DNA of 38,858 nucleotides from positions 1-38,858 of the forward strand of contig JAAYUF010000015.1 in NCBI GenBank assembly GCA_012517815.1, written 5' to 3'. Positions 8,452 to 17,027 of this stretch are shown here, one piece after another. The DNA comes from Clostridiales bacterium (GTDB lineage: Bacteria; Bacillota; Clostridia; Christensenellales; Aristaeellaceae). Both the position numbers and the translations under genes were made by a program. Below the pieces are notes generated by a model. The model was not told the origin of the DNA. It saw only the letters and a list, made by a program, of their open reading frames with translations, and made no database searches. Position 1 is the stretch's first letter, and the number at the start of each line of letters is the position of its first letter.

Positions 8452-9588
8452 TTACTGCTGGGGATCCTGCTGCTTGACAAACACCTGATTGCCCTGCGCG
8501 TCGTAGGTGAGGATGAACGCGCTCTTGATGGGATCGTTGTGATCGTCGTAGGTGATGGTGCCGGTCACGCCCTCGGTGGAGCTGGCCTTGATGGCGGCAA
8601 CCACGGCGTCGGGCTCGGTGGTGCCGGCGGCGGCAATCGCGCCGCAGAGCACCTTCGCGGCGTCATAGGCGGTCGCGGAGAAGGAGATGGAGGGCATTTC
8701 GCCGTACATGGCCTGATAGCCCGCCAGGTATGCCTTCACGATTTCGCTGTCGGCGCTGTTGGTGAAGTGATCGGAGTAGTACATCCGGGTCAGCAGGCTC
8801 TTGTCGCTGATGGAATCGGTGATGTTGGAGATGCCGTCGCCGCCGGTGAACATCACGTCCATGCCCAGCTCGTTGGCCTGGGTGAGGATCAGGGACGCCA
8901 CGTCGCCGTAGTACGCCAGGAAGATGGCCTCGGCGCCGGAATCCTTGATGTTGGTCAGCTGAGTCTTGTAGTCCACGTCCTTGTCGGCGGAGGCTTCCTC
9001 GGCCACCACTTCCAGGCCCAGCGCCTTGGCTTCGGTCACAAACGCGTCCTTGAGGCCCACGCTGTATTCGTCGCCGTTTTTATACATGGCGGCCACCTTG
9101 GTGGCTTTAAGCTCCTGGGCGGTGAAAGCCGCCATCACCTTGCCCTGGAAGGGGTCCAGGAAGCAAGTGCGGAATACCGAGGGACGGTCGGTGGTGATGT
9201 AATAGGCGGTCGCGGAGGCGGTGATCAGCGGGATGCCGTCGGAAGCCGCAAGGTCCGCCGCGGCATCGGTCGCGCTGGAAACCACGGGGCCCAGGATCGC
9301 GCACACGCCGTCGTTCTGCACCAGCTTGTTATAGGCGTTGGCAGCCTTGTCGGCGGAGGCTTCGTCGTCTTCCCAGAGCACTTCCACCTGCTTGCCGTCG
9401 ATGCCGCCGGCCGCGTTAAGCTCACTTACATAAAGGTCCACGCCGTTTTTCACGCCTACGCCGTACATGGCGGCGGGGCCGGTCAGGCAGGCGATGCCGC
9501 CGATTTTAATGGTATCCTCGGCCATCGCGGGCAGGATAAAGCTCACGGCCATCGCCAGTGTTACAAGGACTGCTACCAGTTTCTTCAT
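8452..9588 (-). CDS. livK: Branched-chain amino acid ABC transporter substrate-binding protein
   Basis: The 378-residue periplasmic-binding-protein-like (type I, Leu/Ile/Val-binding) protein binds the solute outside the membrane and delivers it to LivH/LivM. The signal peptide MKKLVAVLVTLAMAVSFILP ends in AMA-ED, a signal peptidase I site; there is no lipobox Cys. The mature part starts with DTIKIGGIACLTGPAAMYG and includes LGPVVSSATDAAADLA, typical of LivK. The start is the ATG after GGGAGG; earlier in-frame codons fall in the leader. It is the first gene of the operon, with its promoter at 9657-9685. The substrate (branched-chain amino acids, amides or urea-like) cannot be fixed from sequence. 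Confidence 0.92.
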   Translation of the reverse strand: MKKLVAVLVTLAMAVSFILPAMAEDTIKIGGIACLTGPAAMYGVGVKNGVDLYVSELNAAGGIDGKQVEVLWEDDEASADKAANAYNKLVQNDGVCAILGPVVSSATDAAADLAASDGIPLITASATAYYITTDRPSVFRTCFLDPFQGKVMAAFTAQELKATKVAAMYKNGDEYSVGLKDAFVTEAKALGLEVVAEEASADKDVDYKTQLTNIKDSGAEAIFLAYYGDVASLILTQANELGMDVMFTGGDGISNITDSISDKSLLTRMYYSDHFTNSADSEIVKAYLAGYQAMYGEMPSISFSATAYDAAKVLCGAIAAAGTTEPDAVVAAIKASSTEGVTGTITYDDHNDPIKSAFILTYDAQGNQVFVKQQDPQQ

Positions 9589-9656
9589 ACCCTTTTTTCC
9601 TCCCTGTTCGATCGGTTTCGCGCGCCGGGTTGGCCTTCCCTTAAGACGCACTTTTT

Positions 9657-9685
9657 ATTATAACCCGGCCGTTTTCCGGGCGCAA
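9657..9685 (-). promoter_or_regulatory. Promoter of the liv operon
   Basis: On the minus strand: TTGCGC (9685-9680), 17-bp spacer, TATAAT (9662-9657), about 70 bp upstream of the livK ATG. Confidence 0.8.
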
Positions 9686-10273
9686 GCCGTGGCTGTGGCC
9701 GAACCTGTTCTGCTTCTGTATTTTTCCCGGATTGCCGTGACGCTTCCAGCGTACCTGTCCCTTCGTTTCGGACGGTTTGGCGGATACGGAAAACGCCCGT
9801 CCGGCGGCGGGCGTCCAACCGTAAACAGACCCCGTTTGAGATGAGCGTTCTTTGGGGTAGCCTTGCCTGATAAGGGTTTTCGGCTGGCGCCCGCGGATGC
9901 GGCAGGTTTTTGAACAGCCTGAACGCCCGTCCGGCGACGGGCGTCCAACCGTAAACAGACCCCGTTTGAGAAGAGCGTTCCTTGGGGTAGCCTTGCCTGA
10001 TAAGAGTTTTCGGCTGGCGCCCGCGGATGCGGCGGGTTTATGAGCAGCCTGAACGCCCCTCCGGAGTCCGGCGTACCGATGTTCCGGAAGCAGCGGCGAG
10101 CCGGGATCGTTACTCGCGCCCGGCGCAACTTTGGCGGCATAGGGGCTTACCCTTGCCGGACCGTCGGCCTCCTCGCGAGGCATCGCGCAGCCGCATACCC
10201 ATGCTTCTGCGCCGGTTTGCGGGCGGCATTGACGCGGCGTGCAGCTCTGCCGCCGCCCCCCGTGTTACCATTC
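9686..10273. other. Intergenic region between mnmA and livK
   Basis: About 590 bp without a supported gene. It holds the 130-bp tandem repeats (listed separately) and, at 10052-10273, GC-rich sequence with a small inverted repeat (GCCTC/GAGGC near 10167-10182). Open frames crossing the repeats on the minus strand translate the repeat and lack ribosome sites. Confidence 0.6.
9792..10064. repeat. Tandem 130-bp direct repeat, two full copies plus a start of a third
   Basis: Copy 1 is 9792-9921 and copy 2 is 9922-10051; they differ at only a few positions. Bases 10052-10064 begin a third copy that then diverges. Each unit opens with a hairpin (CGCCCGTCCGG with GGGCG) and contains the conserved block TTGGGGTAGCCTTGCCTGAT and then TTTTCGGCTGGCGCCCGCGG. 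It is not a tRNA and has no terminal inverted repeats that would mark a transposon. Function is unknown. Confidence 0.93.
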
Positions 10274-11389
10274 TCAGTCGTCGGGCCAGCCCCGCGGCGG
10301 GGCATGGCCCGTTTCATCCACAACGGCGCCGCCCAGGCACACGTCGTCCCGGTAGAGCACGACGCTCTGGCCGGGGGTTACCGCCCGCTGCGGATCGTCC
10401 GACAGCAGACACAGCCTGTCCCCGACGACGCGCGCCGTTACCGGCTGATCCGGCTGGCGGTAGCGGTACTTGGCCGTGCAGCGGAACATATCGCCCTCCG
10501 GCGCGGGCGGCCGTCCGGCAATCCACGTCGCCTCCGAGGCCAGCGCGTAGCGTGTGAACAGCCGGGGGCTGTCCTCCCCCTGCGCCACCACCAGCACGTT
10601 TCGCACCAGATCCTTCTCCACCACATACCAGCCGCGCCCGTCGCCTCCGCCGCCGATGCCCAGCCCCTTGCGCTGGCCCAGCGTATAGTAGGCAAGCCCG
10701 ATGTGCTGGCCCACCGCGCGGCCGTCCTCCGTTTGCATTTCGCCCGCCCGCAGGGGCAGGTACGCTTGCAGGAAGCGGCGAAAATTCCGCTCGCCGATGA
10801 AGCACACGCCGGTGGAATCCTTCTTGCCGCTGACCGGCAGCCCGGCTTCGCGCGCGATGGCACGCACCTGCGCCTTGGTCATGCCGCCCACGGGGAAAAC
10901 GGCGCGCGCAAGCTGCGCCTCTCCCAGCATGTATAAAAAGTAGCTCTGATCCTTGTTCGCGTCCGCGCCGCGCAGGAGCACGGGATGCCCCTGACGCGCC
11001 TCGGCGCGCACGAAATGGCCGGTCGCCATGCGGCCGGCGCCAAGCTTCATCGCAAAGTCCAGAAACGCCTTAAACTTGATCTCCCGGTTGCACAGCACGT
11101 CCGGGTTGGGCGTGCGCCCCCGGCGGTATTCCGCCAGAAAGTGGGCGAAAACCCGCTCCTGATACTCCCGCTGGAAATTGACGGCGTAGTAGGGGATGCC
11201 GATGATCTCGCACACCGCCTGCACGTCTCCCCAGTCTTCGGCGGAGGTGCAGACGCCGTTCTCATCCTTTTCGTCCCAGTTTTTCATGAACACGCCGATC
11301 ACGTCGTACCCCTGCCGCTTGAGCAAAAGCGCCGCGACCGAGGAATCCACCCCGCCGGACATGCCCACCACGATGCGTTCCCCGTTCAT
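10274..11389 (-). CDS. mnmA: tRNA-specific 2-thiouridylase MnmA
   Basis: The 371-residue enzyme makes 2-thiouridine at the wobble position 34 of Lys, Glu and Gln tRNAs, using ATP and relayed sulfur. The N-terminal PP-loop SGGVDSS is at residues 11-17. The catalytic pair is Cys100 ([14 protein letters not shown]) and Cys196 (STGVCFIGE). The length is normal for the family. The start ATG overlaps the stop of the preceding kinase gene (TGATG) with GGAG 5 nt upstream, so the two are translationally coupled. It is the last gene of a three-gene minus-strand operon. Confidence 0.97.
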   Translation of the reverse strand: MNGERIVVGMSGGVDSSVAALLLKRQGYDVIGVFMKNWDEKDENGVCTSAEDWGDVQAVCEIIGIPYYAVNFQREYQERVFAHFLAEYRRGRTPNPDVLCNREIKFKAFLDFAMKLGAGRMATGHFVRAEARQGHPVLLRGADANKDQSYFLYMLGEAQLARAVFPVGGMTKAQVRAIAREAGLPVSGKKDSTGVCFIGERNFRRFLQAYLPLRAGEMQTEDGRAVGQHIGLAYYTLGQRKGLGIGGGGDGRGWYVVEKDLVRNVLVVAQGEDSPRLFTRYALASEATWIAGRPPAPEGDMFRCTAKYRYRQPDQPVTARVVGDRLCLLSDDPQRAVTPGQSVVLYRDDVCLGGAVVDETGHAPPRGWPDD

Positions 11390-12681
11390 CACGACTCCAG
11401 CTCGGGCTCCAGTCGGCCCAGCACCGCGTCCAGCACATCCGCCGCCACGGTATCCATATCCTGCTCCCCATCCACGACCAGAAACCGCCTGGGATCATCG
11501 TGGATCAGCTTCTCATAGGCCGCCTGCACCCGGCTGTGAAACGCGGCGCTCTCCACCTCGATGCGGTCCAGCGAGGACGCGCTGTGGCGGCGGCGCAGCG
11601 CCCGCTGATGGTCAATCTCCAGATAAACGGTCGCATCCGGCCACATCCCCGCCACGGCCGGGTCGTTGATCTGGCAAACCGTCTCCGCGCCCAGCTCCCG
11701 GCCCCCGCCCTGGTAGGCGACGGAGCTGTCCACAAAGCGGTCGCACAGCACCAGCATCCCCCGCTCCACGGCGGGGCGGATCACCTGGTGCACATGCTGC
11801 GCGCGGGACGCGGCGTACAGGAGCGCCTCGCAGGCCGGGCACATCTCCATATGGTCGGTGGTGAGGATGGTGTGGCGTATCTCCTCGCTGATCTCGCAAC
11901 CGCCCGGCTCGCGGGTGCGCAGCACGCTGTAGCCGTAATCCCGCAGGCTCTTTTCCAGCCGGTCGACCTGCGTGGTCTTGCCGCTGCCGTCCAGCCCTTC
12001 CACGGTCAGGAAAAACCCGCGCGGCACCGGCGCGCCGGGGCAGAGAAACGCCCGGAGGGATTCGGTATCCGGCACCACGTGGGTCGCGCCCGCAGTCAGC
12101 AGTTCCTCCTCGGTGCCGAAGCCGTAGCCCGCGCCGATGGCGTCGATGCCGTTTTGCAGCGCGCCCTCGATATCGTAGAACCGGTCGCCCACCATCGCGG
12201 CGCGCTCGTAATGGTCCGGCAGCGCGCGGCGGATCAGCTCGGGCTTGTTGACGAGCTTTTCGTTGTCCTCCTCGGTGATGATGCGGTTGAAATAGTGCGT
12301 CAGCCCGAAGTGGTTCAGGATCGCCATCGCAGGCCGAACGGGCTTGCTGGTGGCCATCGCCACGTACACCCCGCCCGCGCGCAGCATGCTCAGGATGCTG
12401 CGGATGTGGGGGTACACCGTGTACAGGTACATACCCTCGCGGTTGAAAAATTCGGAATAGTGCGCCATCGCCTCGCGGGCCTGCGGCACCGGCAGCCGCA
12501 GAATGCCGGTGAGCGAGGTCATCAGCGGCGGGCCGATGATCTCCCGCAGGTCGACCCCGGCGGGCACCTGCGCGCCCACGGTCTTAAGCGCGTGCAGCAT
12601 GGATTGCACGATGCCCTGCTCCGAGCAGGTCAGCGTTCCGTCCAGATCAAACAGCACCGCATCGTATGGAAAACTGTACAC
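11389..12681 (-). CDS. tmk: HAD-family phosphatase fused to thymidylate kinase
   Basis: The 430-residue protein has two complete domains. Residues 1 to about 215 are a phosphoglycolate-phosphatase-like HAD hydrolase: DLDGT (D12, D14), ATSKP (motif II), NKPELI (motif III Lys) and [12 protein letters not shown] (motif IV). Residues about 220-430 are thymidylate kinase: P-loop [10 protein letters not shown] (about 226), the TREPGG motif, [16 protein letters not shown] and a short Lid. The kinase makes dTDP from dTMP for DNA synthesis. The fusion would put a phosphatase next to a nucleotide kinase; whether the HAD half acts on nucleotides is inference. Start GTG at 12681 behind AAAGGAG. It lies between a PLP decarboxylase and mnmA; the decarboxylase-tmk neighbourhood is also seen in Bacillus (yaaO-tmk). 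Confidence 0.93.
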   Translation of the reverse strand: MYSFPYDAVLFDLDGTLTCSEQGIVQSMLHALKTVGAQVPAGVDLREIIGPPLMTSLTGILRLPVPQAREAMAHYSEFFNREGMYLYTVYPHIRSILSMLRAGGVYVAMATSKPVRPAMAILNHFGLTHYFNRIITEEDNEKLVNKPELIRRALPDHYERAAMVGDRFYDIEGALQNGIDAIGAGYGFGTEEELLTAGATHVVPDTESLRAFLCPGAPVPRGFFLTVEGLDGSGKTTQVDRLEKSLRDYGYSVLRTREPGGCEISEEIRHTILTTDHMEMCPACEALLYAASRAQHVHQVIRPAVERGMLVLCDRFVDSSVAYQGGGRELGAETVCQINDPAVAGMWPDATVYLEIDHQRALRRRHSASSLDRIEVESAAFHSRVQAAYEKLIHDDPRRFLVVDGEQDMDTVAADVLDAVLGRLEPELES

Positions 12682-12754
12682 GTCGCATGCTCCTTTGCGT
12701 TTGGGTTCGGGTTGAGCGGAGTTGCCGGGCGCGGACCCGTCCGCCCGGCGTTGT

Positions 12755-14449
12755 TCAGGGATGGAGAACGCAGCGCAGACGGCCGTCCGCTTCCAGCCCG
12801 AAAAGCTGTTCCCGCGGGGTGCCCATGATCAGCGCGGCGGTTTCGGCGGTGATCTCGTCACCGGCCGTCAGCCACGCGACCCCCGGAGGATAGAGGCCGA
12901 CGGAAGCGCCGCTGATGCGGCCCACCGCCTGCTCCGCGGAGAGGCTTTCGCAGGGGGCAAAGGCGGCCTGCCCGATCGGCAGCCGGCGCGGCGGCCACAG
13001 CGAGGGAAACAGCGGCGGCACGGAACCCGCTTCCGGCTTGCCTTTGCGCACAGCGTTCGGAAGGCCGGGCAAACGCGCCATTGCGGTGTCCCAGGCGGAG
13101 AAGTCATCCGCCGGCGGCTTTTCGGAGGAAAACGCGCGGCTGCTTTGGACGCGGGCGCGCCTCTTTGCGGGGTTGGCGGCAGGCGTCGGGCGGCCTTGAT
13201 CGGCCGAGGGCTGCTCCGCCGACAGGCTGGCCCCATGCGTGATGGGTTGCTCCCGCCCTCCCGCGCGGTCGGCCGATAGTCGAGCGGCTCGCGTCGCCCG
13301 GACGCCTGTGGCGGAAAGCGGATCCAGGCCCGTGTCAACCTTCCCCGGCGCATCCGGCTCCCCAGCTTCCCGGGCGATGGCCTCAAGCGCCCGGAGCAGC
13401 CGGCGCAGACGCCGCTCGCCATCCAGCAGGGACAGGATGCACACCACGTGCTGCGCGTCAAACATCTCCACATCCAGCCCGCGCGCTTCCAGGCGCCGTT
13501 GCAGCCACGCGCCGCCCCGGGGGGAACGGAGCACCAGCCGGAGACGGTCATAGCGCGCCCCCTCCGGCGGATCGGCCTGCCCGTCCGCATAGCCCAGCCG
13601 CGCGGCTTTTTTGCGGAAGCGTTCCATGGCGAGGAGCAGTTTATCGCACGCCGCGCGCCCGTGCGCGTCCATCCACGCGCGCGCTTCGTCCAGCGAGAGC
13701 ATCACGGTAAAGCCCGGGCTGCTGGTCTGCACCATCCCAAGCACGGCGCGAAGCCGCGCGGCGTCGATGCCGGCCGAGGCGTGCAGCCAGGCTCCGGGCG
13801 TCAGCGCGGGGAGGGTTTTATGCGCGGATTGCACATACAGGTCCGCGCCGCAGGCGCCGGCGTTGGGAAAATCGGCACGCCAGTTGAAATAGGCGCCATG
13901 GGCCTCGTCGCACAGCAGCAGGCGGCCGCGGGCGTGCGCTTCGCGCGCGATGCCCTCCAGATCGCCCGCCAGGCCGTAGTAATCGCTGCGCACCGCGAAC
14001 GCCGCCGTCGCCTCCGGGTGGCTGTCCAGCGCGCGGGCATACGCCTCGGGGCGGGTGTACACGCGGCCTTCGGCCGTCTGGGCCGGGTCCGCGAACACCG
14101 GCGTCAGCCCGGCCACGGCGCAAAGGTTGAGGCAGCTCAGATGCGCGTTGCGGGGCAGCACAACCGCCTCGCCCCGGCGGCAGGCGTACAGGAGCATCGC
14201 GTGCACGCCGGCGGTGGAGCCACCGCTGAGCATCAGCGTGGCCGCGGCGCCCGCGCTGGCGGCCATCAGACGCTCCGCCTCCGCGATCGCTCCGGTCGGG
14301 CGGTAGAGGTCGTCGGTTACGGGCAGTTCGGTTGTGTCCAGCCGGTATGGGTCGAAGGATGCGATCGGCGCGCGCCCCTGCGCGGCGGGCATATGCAGGG
14401 AGCAGCGCGCGGCGGCTCGCCTCAGCATGCTTCGCATGGGCCTTTGCAT
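12755..14449 (-). CDS. Orn/Lys/Arg decarboxylase-family PLP enzyme (YaaO-like)
   Basis: The 564-residue fold-type I PLP protein resembles the short Orn/Lys/Arg decarboxylases next to tmk in Firmicutes. The PLP lysine is in YVQSAHKTLPALTPGAW; the LLLCDEAHGAYF segment holds the cofactor Asp and His; LSGGSTAGVHAML is the phosphate-binding loop. The C-terminal domain (GRISGASVGLYPPGVAWLTAGDEI) is typical. Residues about 375-475, between the PLP core and the C-terminal domain, are an Ala/Arg/Ser/Pro-rich low-complexity insert, so the protein is longer than the roughly 480-residue family norm. The start ATG has AAGGGGG upstream and a promoter at 14486-14514. It is the first gene of an operon with HAD-tmk and mnmA. 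The substrate (arginine, lysine or other) is not determined. Confidence 0.85.
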   Translation of the reverse strand: MQRPMRSMLRRAAARCSLHMPAAQGRAPIASFDPYRLDTTELPVTDDLYRPTGAIAEAERLMAASAGAAATLMLSGGSTAGVHAMLLYACRRGEAVVLPRNAHLSCLNLCAVAGLTPVFADPAQTAEGRVYTRPEAYARALDSHPEATAAFAVRSDYYGLAGDLEGIAREAHARGRLLLCDEAHGAYFNWRADFPNAGACGADLYVQSAHKTLPALTPGAWLHASAGIDAARLRAVLGMVQTSSPGFTVMLSLDEARAWMDAHGRAACDKLLLAMERFRKKAARLGYADGQADPPEGARYDRLRLVLRSPRGGAWLQRRLEARGLDVEMFDAQHVVCILSLLDGERRLRRLLRALEAIAREAGEPDAPGKVDTGLDPLSATGVRATRAARLSADRAGGREQPITHGASLSAEQPSADQGRPTPAANPAKRRARVQSSRAFSSEKPPADDFSAWDTAMARLPGLPNAVRKGKPEAGSVPPLFPSLWPPRRLPIGQAAFAPCESLSAEQAVGRISGASVGLYPPGVAWLTAGDEITAETAALIMGTPREQLFGLEADGRLRCVLHP

Positions 14450-14485
14450 GCCGTGCGCCCCCTTCTGGTATTGATACGATACCCT

Positions 14486-14514
14486 AGCATAGCAAAAAAC
14501 GGGGGCTGTTGCAA
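14486..14514 (-). promoter_or_regulatory. Promoter of the decarboxylase-tmk-mnmA operon
   Basis: On the minus strand: TTGCAA (14514-14509), 17-bp spacer, TATGCT (14491-14486), about 37 bp upstream of the ATG at 14449. Confidence 0.75.
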
Positions 14515-14677
14515 GACCAATATCGCCGGGTTACACCGCGCCGCATGACGCGCGCGGCGCGAAGCGCAGGGAAAGCCGGCAGAAAATCGGGAGGCGCAAC
14601 GTCGCGGTACGTAGGGAAGGCGCGGCGAGCGACGAATGCGCAGGATGCGCGCACCGGCCCCGCGGCCGGTTGGCTCG
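14515..14677. other. Intergenic region with two small hairpins
   Basis: An 8-bp stem (CGCGCCGC at 14537-14544 with GCGGCGCG at 14554-14561) and a 7-bp stem (ACCGGCC at 14653-14659 with GGCCGGT at 14664-14670) lie between the end of the phosphonate operon and the next promoter. Neither has a T-run. They may end transcription weakly. Confidence 0.5.
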
Positions 14678-14836
14678 TTATTCATGCGGGTTTTCGCAGC
14701 CGGTTTGTTCGCCTTTCATGCCGACCCTTCGGCCGGTTGACTCGCCTTGCATGCCGACCCTTCGGCCGGTTGACTCGCCTTTCATGCCGACCCTTCGGCC
14801 GGTGGACTCGCCTTGCATGCCGACCCTTCGGCCGGT
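14678..14836 (-). other. In-frame open extension after the TAG stop of the SDR gene
   Basis: Reading past the TAG at 14837-14839 in the same frame gives four further units of the 11-residue repeat TGRRVGM(K/Q)GES, then QTGCENPHE and a TAA at 14678. All codons of the repeat stay open, and the TAG replaces a Ser codon (TCA/TCC) in the unit. The region is therefore either an untranslated duplication of the gene's 3' end or a tail cut off by an amber mutation or reached by readthrough. Confidence 0.6.
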
Positions 14837-14854
14837 CTACTCGCCTTTCATGCC
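14717..14854. repeat. 33-bp tandem repeats overlapping the 3' end of the SDR gene
   Basis: The block CATGCCGACC recurs at 14717, 14750, 14783, 14816 and 14849, exactly 33 bp apart (11 codons). Alternate units differ in the base before CATG (T or G), so the array behaves as a 66-bp dimer. Each unit holds a small hairpin (GCCGA, CCCT, TCGGC). The rightmost partial unit is the last five codons of the SDR gene. There are no spacers, so it is not CRISPR. Confidence 0.95.
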
Positions 14855-15850
14855 GACCGTGCGCACCCGCCCTCGGATCACATCCAGCGAAAGCCGCGCC
14901 GATTCGCCGATGGCGGCCTGGATATCGTCCGGCTCCACGCCAAGCGGCAGGCACCCCAGCGAAGGATCGATAAACAGCTCCCGGCACTGCAGCGCCGTGT
15001 ATTTCACCAGCTGCAGGCCGCCCTCCAGGCCCTTTTTCCGCTGGCTTCGCATGATCCCGCGGGCTGTGAGCGCGAACATCCAGTCCGGGATGGTGAAAGT
15101 CGGACGGTCGGGGTAGCCGATGTTGCGGTTGAACACGCGCAGCAGGTCTTTCCAGCGCAGGTTGTAGTACCCGATGGGGTAGCACGCGCCGCCCCGGTTG
15201 CGTTCCAGCGCGCCCGCCACGGCCTGGGCCACCTGCCGCACGGTGACCATCGCGGTGCCGCCTCGGGTGTAGAAGGTCGCGCCCTTCATGCTCAGGAGCA
15301 TCTCCACCAGAAACACCCACACCGGCTTGCGGCCCGGCTGGGTGCCGAAAATGTAGGGTAGCTCCAGCACCGCCACGTCCATGCCGCCCTCCGCGAAGGA
15401 CAGCGCCACGGCTTCCTGATCCCGTCGGCTGCGAATGTAGGGGTGCCAGTGGGTCAGCTTCATCTCCGGCCATTTTTTGTCGAAATGCGAAAAATAGGAG
15501 CCCAGCACCGTCGCGCGGCGTACGCCCGCTTCCCGCGCCAGCGTGAGCAGGCGGCGAAGCGGGTCGATGTTGTATTTACGGAACATCTCATAGATTGGCG
15601 CGGGGCCTTCCACGCGCTCGTCCACACCGGCGGCGAACACAAAGCCGTCGCAGCCGGCCATCTGCGCGCGCAGTTCGTCATCGGTCATGGTCAGATAGTT
15701 CCCAAAGGAAAGTTTCATCTCCGGCGGCAGAACCGCGCCTTCCGGCAGCGGCGGCAGCGCGATGGAGACGACCTCGTGCCCCCGCCGGATCAGTTCCCGC
15801 GCAGCCTCGCTGCCCAACAGCCCCGTTCCGCCGATCAGGAAAACTTTCAT
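14837..15850 (-). CDS. NAD(P)-dependent SDR/epimerase-like protein, last gene of the phosphonate operon
   Basis: The 337-residue Rossmann protein has GGTGLLG at residues 7-13, as in extended SDRs. The usual YxxxK is not clear: the matching segment is HWHPYIRSRRDQEA, giving YxxxR, and the preceding Ser position is GSYFSH. The substrate is unknown; by position it could modify a phosphonate or a sugar carrier, but this is inference. The ATG start has AAAGGAGGG 7 nt upstream; in-frame codons further up lie inside the Fe-ADH gene. It is 40 bp downstream of the Fe-ADH gene and so likely co-transcribed. Its C-terminus (VGMKGE) is the seed of the 33-bp repeats that follow. Confidence 0.82.
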   Translation of the reverse strand: MKVFLIGGTGLLGSEAARELIRRGHEVVSIALPPLPEGAVLPPEMKLSFGNYLTMTDDELRAQMAGCDGFVFAAGVDERVEGPAPIYEMFRKYNIDPLRRLLTLAREAGVRRATVLGSYFSHFDKKWPEMKLTHWHPYIRSRRDQEAVALSFAEGGMDVAVLELPYIFGTQPGRKPVWVFLVEMLLSMKGATFYTRGGTAMVTVRQVAQAVAGALERNRGGACYPIGYYNLRWKDLLRVFNRNIGYPDRPTFTIPDWMFALTARGIMRSQRKKGLEGGLQLVKYTALQCRELFIDPSLGCLPLGVEPDDIQAAIGESARLSLDVIRGRVRTVGMKGE

Positions 15851-15890
15851 CGCCGGTCCCTCCTTTACAAAACCCCGTCCGGCTCGCCTG

Positions 15891-17027
15891 TCACAGGTTT
15901 TCGCGCAGGATCTCCAGCACCTCGTCCTGCGTAAACACAATCGGGTTGTTATCCATGCGCCCGGCGGTGAAGGTGAGCTTCGCGATGCCCGGCAGATCGG
16001 CCTGCGTGACGCCGAACGCCTCCAGCCGGAGCGGCTGGATGCCTCTGGCCGCCTGCTCGATCCACGCGTCGAACCCCTCGGCTTCCTCAAACACGGCTTC
16101 CAGCCGCTCCATCTCCGGCACGGCGCGGGCGTTGCGGCGCATCACGGAGGAAAGCGTCAGGGCGACCGCGAACCCGTGCGGGACGCCCCTGAGCATGGTC
16201 AGCGGATAACTGATGCTGTGGCAGGCCGCGGTGCGGGTCTGCGAAAACGCGAGCCCGGCCAGCAGCGAAGCCATGCACATTTCGCGGCGGGCGTCGAGGT
16301 CCCCGGGCGCCGCCAGCGCCGCGGGCAGCGCCGCGCACGCCTTTGCCGCGGCCAGCAGCGCCATCTCCTGCGAAAGCGGGTTGCGCGCCGCGGCCCAGTA
16401 CGCTTCCATCGCGTGGGAGAGCGCGTCCAGCCCCGTGGAGAGCGTCAGCGCCGCGGGCATGCCGGCCGTCCACTCGGGGATGAGCACCGCCGCGCGGGGA
16501 AAGCCCTGCGCGTGATCGACGGACAGCTTGCGCCGGTTTTGCGCGTCCCAGATGGTCGCCCAGCGCGTTACCTCGCTGCCGGTGCCGGCGGTGGTGGGCA
16601 TGGCCAGCAGGTCCACAAAGGGGTGCGGCCGCTCGTACGCCCTGCTCTGGATCGCTTCGCGGACGGCCGCTTCGTCCGGCTTGCGCAGCAGGTGATAAAG
16701 CGCCGCGGCGGCCTTTCCCAGGTCGATGCAGCTGCCCCCGCCGATCGCGAGGATCGCCGTGGGCTCAAACGCCAGCTCCCGAAGGCGCGAAAGCAGCGCC
16801 GCCACATCCCCGACCGACGGGTTGGCGGGGATATCGCTGTACAGCTGGATGGCATGCCCATCCCCCTGCAGCGCGGTCAGAAACGGCGTCAGGCTCAGCT
16901 CCGCGCTGCGGGCGCGGGAAGCCATCACCAGCAGCCGGGTCGGTTGATTCAGCATGTCGCGGATGGCCGCGCGGCCCTTCGCCGCGTCCAGCACCCGCAC
17001 ATCCACGGGGCACAGCGGTAAAAACAT
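15891..17027 (-). CDS. phpC: Iron-containing alcohol dehydrogenase, probable phosphonoacetaldehyde reductase
   Basis: The 378-residue group III (Fe-type) alcohol dehydrogenase has a nucleotide-binding loop AIGGGSCIDLGKA, the TTAGTGSEVT motif, and metal ligands visible as Asp and His in GLDALSHAMEAY and two further His in ACHSISYPLTMLRGVPHGFA. In phosphonate operons this family (PhpC/FomC type) reduces phosphonoacetaldehyde to 2-hydroxyethylphosphonate. The assignment rests on lying between pepM and the operon end, with ppd upstream; the family alone does not fix the substrate. The ATG at 17027 has GGAGGG 7 nt upstream. The gene symbol is given by context. Confidence 0.82.
   Translation of the reverse strand: MFLPLCPVDVRVLDAAKGRAAIRDMLNQPTRLLVMASRARSAELSLTPFLTALQGDGHAIQLYSDIPANPSVGDVAALLSRLRELAFEPTAILAIGGGSCIDLGKAAAALYHLLRKPDEAAVREAIQSRAYERPHPFVDLLAMPTTAGTGSEVTRWATIWDAQNRRKLSVDHAQGFPRAAVLIPEWTAGMPAALTLSTGLDALSHAMEAYWAAARNPLSQEMALLAAAKACAALPAALAAPGDLDARREMCMASLLAGLAFSQTRTAACHSISYPLTMLRGVPHGFAVALTLSSVMRRNARAVPEMERLEAVFEEAEGFDAWIEQAARGIQPLRLEAFGVTQADLPGIAKLTFTAGRMDNNPIVFTQDEVLEILRENL

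Noticed and set aside
9792..10064. tRNA or small transposon in the 130-bp repeats
   Set aside because: No cloverleaf with acceptor pairing, no terminal inverted repeats and no transposase frame.
14717..14854. CRISPR array
   Set aside because: The 33-bp units are contiguous with no unique spacers, and no cas genes are near.
14682..15473. Minus-strand frame giving DRPKGRHARRVHRPKGRHERR-like repeats
   Set aside because: It is an alternative frame of the SDR gene and the 33-bp repeats; the SDR frame has the Rossmann motif and ribosome site.
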